This document shows positions 59,836 to 64,000 of a DNA stretch of 64,000 nt, piece after piece (position 1 is the first letter of the stretch; each line of letters starts with the position of its first letter). Under the pieces are notes generated by a model, which worked only from the letters and a program-made list of their open reading frames with translations, had not been told where the DNA came from and ran no database searches. The DNA is from Rhodobacter sp. Its GTDB lineage: Bacteria > Pseudomonadota > Alphaproteobacteria > Rhodobacterales > Rhodobacteraceae. The DNA lies in the NCBI GenBank assembly GCA_020637515.1, contig JACKKG010000001.1, positions 1,146,501-1,210,500 on the forward strand, in the 5' to 3' direction. A program made the translations under genes and the position numbers.

Positions 59836-59866
59836 CCGGCGCCTGGCCGGCCCTGCCCGGCCCGGT

Positions 59867-60244
59867 TCAGCCGCCGCGCACCAGGCCCCAGATCAGCACC
59901 AGCCACGCCACGCCGGCGGCGATGGCGGTCACGGCCACCATCGCGCTGCCGCAGTCCTTTGCCTTTCCGGCCAGCGGGTGCGACTCGTCTGTCACGAAAT
60001 CGACAACCGCCTCGATCGCGGTGTTCGCCAGTTCCGCCGCCAGCAACAGAAGCCCCAGCGCCAGGATCAGCGCCCGTTCCGCCGGCGCCAGGGGCAGCGC
60101 AAAGGCCGCCACCGCCGACAGGATATTCGCCAGCGTCCATTGCCTGAGGGATTTTTCGCTGGTCCAGGCCGCTTGCCAGCCGTTCCAGGACCAGATGCAG
60201 GTCGATGCCAATCGCCGCAATTCGGCCCGCAGCCATGCCCGCAT
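59867..60244 (-). CDS. dgkA: Diacylglycerol kinase DgkA
   Basis: Small trimeric membrane kinase (125 aa, E. coli 121) phosphorylating diacylglycerol to phosphatidate. Three helices and the catalytic block LLLAAELANTAIEAVVDFV are clear (ELANTAIE with the key Glu and Asn). It ends with LIWGLVRGG. Convergent with the zinc-ribbon gene. Confidence 0.93.
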   Translation of the reverse strand: MRAWLRAELRRLASTCIWSWNGWQAAWTSEKSLRQWTLANILSAVAAFALPLAPAERALILALGLLLLAAELANTAIEAVVDFVTDESHPLAGKAKDCGSAMVAVTAIAAGVAWLVLIWGLVRGG

Positions 60245-60331
60245 GAATACCTCCCCAGACGACGGATCGCGCTAGACTAGGGCGGAATGACGGAACTGTG
60301 AAGTGGGGGGCGGACCCCGCGGGGGGGCGCG

Positions 60332-60574
60332 TTACGCGCGGGTTTCCAGGGCCTCGATCCGGGCCTTGAGCGCCTCGTTTTCCTCGCGCGCTTTCTGGGC
60401 CATGGCGCGCACCGCGTCGAATTCCTCGCGCGTGACGAAATCGCGGTCGGCAAACCAGCGGTCCATCAGGCTTTTGACGGCGGTTTCGGCCTCGGTCCGG
60501 GCGCCGTGGGCCACGCCCATGGCGTTGGTCATCAGTTTCGACAGGTCATCGAAGATCCGGTTTCCGGGCTGCAT
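60332..60574 (-). CDS. ubiK: UbiK-family accessory factor (BMFP)
   Basis: Small coiled-coil protein of 80 aa: N-terminal NRIFDDLSKLMTNAMGVAHG amphipathic helix and a C-terminal coiled coil (EFDAVRAMAQKAREENEALK). The family (BMFP, YqiC/UbiK) helps assemble ubiquinone biosynthesis enzymes and interacts with membranes. It is divergent from lgt with a 117-base gap that should hold both promoters. Confidence 0.85.
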   Translation of the reverse strand: MQPGNRIFDDLSKLMTNAMGVAHGARTEAETAVKSLMDRWFADRDFVTREEFDAVRAMAQKAREENEALKARIEALETRA

Positions 60575-60691
60575 GATGAACTCCTCAGGCTGGTTCCGCG
60601 TCTATATGGGACGAGGCCGGGCGATGCGCAAGGTTGACTTCCCCGCACCGTCACGGGAAACCCGGGACACCCCCGCGATCGAGGACCCCTC

Positions 60692-61576
60692 ATGCCCTTC
60701 GTGATCGACTTTCCCGCCTTTCTGCACCCTGAGATCTTCTCGTTGCAGCTGGGCGGCTTCACCCTGGCGTTGCGCTGGTATGCGCTGGCCTATATCGCCG
60801 GCTTCGTCATCGGCTGGCGGCTGATCCTGGCGGCGATGCGGCGGCCGCACTGGTGGCCCCACGGCCGCGCGCCCATGACCCCCGAACAGGTCGAGGCCCT
60901 GCTGACCTGGATCATCGTCGGCGTGATCCTGGGCGGGCGTCTGGGGTTCGTGCTGTTTTATCAGCCCGGCTATTACCTGGCCCACCCCGCCCGTATCGTG
61001 CAGGTGTGGGAGGGGGGGATGTCCTTTCATGGCGGCCTTCTCGGGGCGACACTGGCGGGTTTCGTGTTCGCCTGGCGGCAGGGGATCGCCGCGTCGGCGG
61101 TGGGCGATTCGATGGCCATGGTCATTCCGGTCGGGCTGGGCCTGGGGCGGATCGCGAATTTCATCAACGCCGAGCTGTGGGGACACCCCACGACCCTGCC
61201 CTGGGGGGTGGTCTTTCCCGGCGCCGGCGGCGTCTGTCCGCCCGACTGGCTGCTGATCTGCGCGCGCCATCCCACCCAGTTATATGAGGCCGGGATGGAG
61301 GGCGTGCTGCTGGGGCTGGTGCTGTGGGTCCTGGTCACCCGGCTGGGCGCGCTGCGCCACCCCTGGCGCGTCACCGGAAGCTTCCTGACCGGCTATGCCC
61401 TGGCCCGCATCGTGGTCGAAGTCTGGCGGATGCCCGACGACCAGTTTCTGGCGGTCGATCCGGCGGGATACGTGATCCGCCTGGGCGAGTTCGGGCTGAC
61501 CATGGGGCAGACCCTCAGTCTGCCGATGCTGGCGGTGGGCCTGGGGCTGATCCTGTGGTCGCGGCGGCGCGCATGA
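60692..61576 (+). CDS. lgt: Prolipoprotein diacylglyceryl transferase
   Basis: Inner-membrane enzyme (294 aa) that transfers diacylglyceryl from phosphatidylglycerol to the lipobox cysteine. Seven helices, the Lgt motif ILGGRLGFVLFYQPGYYLAH, MSFHGGLLGATLAGFVFAW, and the signature GRIANFINAELWGHPT (with the essential Arg and Asn-Glu) are present. The stop overlaps the next gene (ATGA). Confidence 0.96.
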   Translation: MPFVIDFPAFLHPEIFSLQLGGFTLALRWYALAYIAGFVIGWRLILAAMRRPHWWPHGRAPMTPEQVEALLTWIIVGVILGGRLGFVLFYQPGYYLAHPARIVQVWEGGMSFHGGLLGATLAGFVFAWRQGIAASAVGDSMAMVIPVGLGLGRIANFINAELWGHPTTLPWGVVFPGAGGVCPPDWLLICARHPTQLYEAGMEGVLLGLVLWVLVTRLGALRHPWRVTGSFLTGYALARIVVEVWRMPDDQFLAVDPAGYVIRLGEFGLTMGQTLSLPMLAVGLGLILWSRRRA

Positions 61577-62658
61577 CGGCGCTGGCGGCGCTTCTGGCGC
61601 GGCGCATCGCCGTCAGCGGGCCGATGCGGCTGTCCGATTACATGGCCGAATGCCTACTGAACCCGCTGCACGGCTATTATGCCACCCGCGATCCGCTGGG
61701 TGCGGCGGGCGATTTCACCACCGCGCCGGAAATCAGCCAGATGTTCGGCGAGTTGATCGGCCTGTGCCTGGCGCAATCCTGGCTGGATCAGGGCGCGCCC
61801 CGCGCCGCCCTGGCCGAGGCCGGACCGGGGCGCGGCACCCTGATGGCCGACATCTGGCGGGCGACGCGCGGCGTGCCGGGGTTCCACGAGCGCGTGACGC
61901 TGCACCTGATCGAGGCCTCGCCCGTCCTGCGGGCCGCGCAAGCCGCGCGGCTTGCGGGCGCGCCCGCCACCTGGCACGACAGCGTGGACGCGCTGCCCGA
62001 TGCGCCGCTGTGGTTCGTCGCCAACGAATTCTTCGACGCGCTGCCGATCCGCCAGTTCCACCGCGCCGGCGATGGCTGGCGCGAGGTGGTGGTGGGCGTG
62101 CAGGGCGAGCGGCTTGCACCTGGACTGACGCCGCCCGCGCCACTGGCCGACCTGGCGCATCGCCTGGCCGACACCCGCGACGGCGACATCGTCGAAACCT
62201 GCCCCGCCGCCCGCCCGGTGATGCAGGCCATTCAGCAGCGTATCGCGGCGCATGGCGGGGCTGCGGTGATCGTCGATTATGGCGGCTGGCACAGTCTGGG
62301 CGACACCTTCCAGGCGATCGAAGACCACGCCTTTGCCGATCCCTTTGCCAACCCGGGCCGTGCCGACCTGACCGCGCATGTGGATTTCGAGGCGCTCGCC
62401 CTGGCCGCCGGCGGACTGAGCGCCAGCGCGCTGATGCCGCAGGGCGCGCTGCTGCGCGCGCTGGGGATCGACGCCCGGGCGCAGCGGCTGGCGCGGGGGT
62501 TGGGCGGCGCCGCGCTGGAACAGCACCAGGCCGCGTATCGCCGCTTGACCCACGCGCAGGAAATGGGAACGCTGTTCAAGGCGCTGGCCCTGGTTCCGCC
62601 GGGGGCGCCGCTGCCGCCGGGTTTCGCGCCCGCAACCGCCAAAGGTTCTGAGACATGA
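61573..62658 (+). CDS. SAM-dependent methyltransferase, MidA/NDUFAF7 family
   Basis: Protein of 361 aa homologous to mitochondrial NDUFAF7 (complex I arginine methyltransferase). Motifs are MRLSDYMAECLLNPLHGYY, GDFTTAPEISQMFGELIG, the SAM-binding EAGPGRGTLMADI (about residues 82-94), VANEFFDALPIRQFH, and YGGWHSLGDTFQAIEDH. In bacteria the target is not proven. It sits between lgt and pgeF with ATGA overlaps on both sides. Confidence 0.92.
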   Translation: MTALAALLARRIAVSGPMRLSDYMAECLLNPLHGYYATRDPLGAAGDFTTAPEISQMFGELIGLCLAQSWLDQGAPRAALAEAGPGRGTLMADIWRATRGVPGFHERVTLHLIEASPVLRAAQAARLAGAPATWHDSVDALPDAPLWFVANEFFDALPIRQFHRAGDGWREVVVGVQGERLAPGLTPPAPLADLAHRLADTRDGDIVETCPAARPVMQAIQQRIAAHGGAAVIVDYGGWHSLGDTFQAIEDHAFADPFANPGRADLTAHVDFEALALAAGGLSASALMPQGALLRALGIDARAQRLARGLGGAALEQHQAAYRRLTHAQEMGTLFKALALVPPGAPLPPGFAPATAKGSET

Positions 62659-63407
62659 CGCTGGAGATCCTGACCTCGGATTCGCTGTCGCCCTTGATGC
62701 ACGGGTTCTTCACTCGAAAGGGGGGGGCGTCCTCGGGGATCTTCGCCGGGCTGAATTGCGGCGCCGGATCGTCCGATCAAAGCGACATCGTCGCCATCAA
62801 CCGCGCCCGCGTGGCGCAGGCGCTGGCGGTGCCCAGCGACGCGCTGGTCGGCGTGCACCAGATGCATTCGGCCGACGTGGTCACCGTGACGCGCGCCGGC
62901 CCGCAGGGCAAGGCTGACGCGATGGTCACCGACGTGCCGGGCCTGGCGCTGTCGATCCTGACCGCGGATTGCATGCCCGTCCTGCTGGCCGATCCGCAGG
63001 CGGGCGTGATCGGGGCCGTCCACGCGGGCTGGAAGGGCGCGCTGGCCGGGGTGCTGGAGGCCACGCTTGACGCGATGGAGGGGCTAGGCGCGGACCGGGG
63101 CGACACCTGCGCCGTCATCGGCCCCTGCATCAGCCAGGCCGCCTATGAGGTCGGCCCTGAATTCCTGGATGCCTTTACCGCCGAAGACCCGGACAACGCC
63201 TGGTTCTTTGCCAACGGGCAGGGCGACCGCTACCTGTTCGACCTGCCGGCCTATGGCCTGAGCCGGCTGCGCGCCGCCGGAATCGGTCAGGCGGAATGGA
63301 CGCGGCACTGCACCTATGCGGACCCGGCGCTGTTTTATTCCTATCGCCGCAAGACCCACGCGGGCGAGGCCGATTACGGGCGGTTGATTTCGGCCATTCG
63401 GCTGTAG
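62655..63407 (+). CDS. pgeF: Peptidoglycan editing factor PgeF (YfiH, laccase-like domain)
   Basis: Zn-dependent amidase-type enzyme of 250 aa that prevents misincorporation of L-Ser into peptidoglycan in E. coli. Metal ligands are visible in VHQMHSADVV, LTADCMPVLLAD and GAVHAGWKGALAGV. FFTRKGGASSGIFAGLNCG at the N-terminus and SYRRKTHAGEADYGR at the C-terminus are typical. Annotated as laccase in older entries. Coupled to the methyltransferase gene by ATGA. Confidence 0.94.
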   Translation: MTLEILTSDSLSPLMHGFFTRKGGASSGIFAGLNCGAGSSDQSDIVAINRARVAQALAVPSDALVGVHQMHSADVVTVTRAGPQGKADAMVTDVPGLALSILTADCMPVLLADPQAGVIGAVHAGWKGALAGVLEATLDAMEGLGADRGDTCAVIGPCISQAAYEVGPEFLDAFTAEDPDNAWFFANGQGDRYLFDLPAYGLSRLRAAGIGQAEWTRHCTYADPALFYSYRRKTHAGEADYGRLISAIRL

Positions 63408-63510
63408 TCGGTGCACAATTACCGTGCGGATGCCCTTTTTCCGCCCGATTTCCCCGCCACAACGGTCTGAGACAGGCGCCGAAGCGCGCCCGCAATCAAG
63501 GACCGAGTCA

Positions 63511-63642
63511 ATGGCAAAGCCCTCACGCTGGACCCAATGGGTGATTTCCGAAAGCGCCGATCCGCGCGTTCCGATGCCCTGGAACCGCCGGGCCGAGGTG
63601 CGCCACGACCGCCGGCCCCGCCCGCTGTTCGTGCCGGCCTGA
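63511..63642 (+). CDS. Small basic hypothetical protein (43 aa)
   Basis: Starts MAKPSRWTQWVISESADP and ends RRPRPLFVPA; rich in Arg, Pro and Trp, without membrane segment or cysteine. AAGGA lies 8 bases before the ATG. The preceding 100 bases after pgeF appear empty, and an in-frame ATG at 63424 without ribosome site would extend it by 29 residues. I recognise no family. The codon composition fits a real gene, but the short length keeps confidence moderate. Confidence 0.5.
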   Translation: MAKPSRWTQWVISESADPRVPMPWNRRAEVRHDRRPRPLFVPA

Positions 63643-63747
63643 TCGCCCGCAATTTGCGGGGAATTGCCCGGCGCGGTTCCCTTTGACGGCGACCTCTCGA
63701 CAGGCCCAGATACCCGGGTCCGGCATAGCGCCGGGGTTAACCGGGTA

Positions 63748-64000
63748 ATGGTCATGGTCAAAGTCTCTCTTGCCGAAGGTATCGGCACGTTCATTCTGGT
63801 GTTTTTCGGGGTCGGTTCCGCGGTGCTTATGGGGCCGCATATCGGCCATCTCGGCATCGCTCTGGCCTTTGGCCTGTCGATCGTTGCCGCGGCCTATGGG
63901 TTGGGGGCGATTTCGGGCGCGCATCTGAACCCGGCCGTGTCGTTGGGGGCGCTGGTCGCCGGCAAACTGAACGCGCGCGGATTTGTGCTGTATGTCGTCT
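63748..64000 (+). CDS. Aquaporin (MIP family), 3' truncated by window end
   Basis: The first 84 residues are visible. A first helix (IGTFILVFFGVGSAVLMG) and a second (LGIALAFGLSIVAAAYGLG) are followed by the first half-pore NPA motif in SGAHLNPAVSLGALVAGK (N61-P62-A63). This N-terminus resembles AqpZ-type water channels. Two possible starts, ATG 63748 and 63754, have no clear ribosome site; the first is used. The second NPA and selectivity filter residues lie outside the window, so water versus glycerol specificity cannot be judged. Confidence 0.88.
   Translation, partial: MVMVKVSLAEGIGTFILVFFGVGSAVLMGPHIGHLGIALAFGLSIVAAAYGLGAISGAHLNPAVSLGALVAGKLNARGFVLYVV

Noticed and set aside
63646..63661. 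CCCGC-AATTT-GCGGG hairpin after the 43-aa gene as terminator
   Set aside because: Stem of only five pairs and no U-tract.
1..64000. CRISPR arrays, tRNA or rRNA genes, insertion sequences, prophage or toxin-antitoxin modules
   Set aside because: No regularly spaced repeats, no transposase or integrase motifs and no tRNA-like cloverleaf were seen on either strand.

Overview
The window looks like a chromosomal segment of a GC-rich alphaproteobacterium of the Rhodobacterales/Rhodobacteraceae type. The reasons are the very high GC content, tight ATGA-overlapping operons, the aerobic (late cobalt insertion) cobalamin gene set with CobG, CobF and CobN, a taurine cluster of the tpa-tauR-xsc kind, TRAP and dipeptide-type transporters, and the leuC/leuD neighbourhood. 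I see no tRNA, rRNA, CRISPR array, insertion sequence or prophage. Assignments are from reading sequence only; no database search was run.

Layout. 1-2.3 kb: the 3' end of an ABC exporter (permease plus HlyD-type adaptor). 2.4-7.1 kb (minus strand): leuC, an HdeD-like membrane protein and leuD, closed by an intrinsic terminator, then a membrane protein and an exported endonuclease/exonuclease/phosphatase-family protein. 7.4-9.7 kb: MscS channel, rsfS and rlmH. 9.8-27.2 kb: a large cobalamin region. It holds cobO (minus), a B12 riboswitch, DUF1636-cobW-cobN-cobG-cobH-cobI-cobJ, cobK on the opposite strand, cobL-cobE-cobM-cobB-cobA-DUF1636, then two further B12 riboswitches in front of cbtB-cbtA and a CbiM-like gene, and cobF. 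Together this takes uroporphyrinogen III through precorrins to hydrogenobyrinate, its a,c-diamide, cobalt insertion and adenosylation, with cobalt uptake under B12 feedback. cobD/C/P/Q/U/V/S/T are not in the window.

27.2-30.7 kb: an Old Yellow Enzyme/dienoyl-CoA reductase-type flavoprotein, a LysR regulator and a lysine-rich mini-protein. 30.7-39.2 kb: an amidohydrolase translationally coupled to a COG0523 (CobW-like) GTPase, divergent from a complete dipeptide-type ABC transporter, then a second lysine/alanine/glycine-rich mini-protein. 39.4-47.2 kb: taurine dissimilation (tpa, tauR, xsc, TauE/SafE-like exporter, pta, and a short citrate synthase). Paired direct repeats with identical 23-nt spacing in front of both tpa and xsc are good candidates for TauR operators.

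47.2-54.6 kb: a multicopper oxidase, a DMT transporter and a TakP-like TRAP transporter whose large permease carries a C-terminal helical extension of about 325 residues. 54.7-63.6 kb: housekeeping genes accA, GNAT, tfoX-like, plsC, ftsX, ftsE, a zinc-ribbon membrane protein, dgkA, ubiK, lgt, midA-like and pgeF. The window ends inside an aquaporin gene.

Beyond single genes, the window holds a family of five dispersed elements (G-run/C-run hairpin followed by an ATATTTnCGGCACAAAGA-type tail), a short palindrome present in an intergenic region and also inside cobB, and near-duplicate riboswitches.
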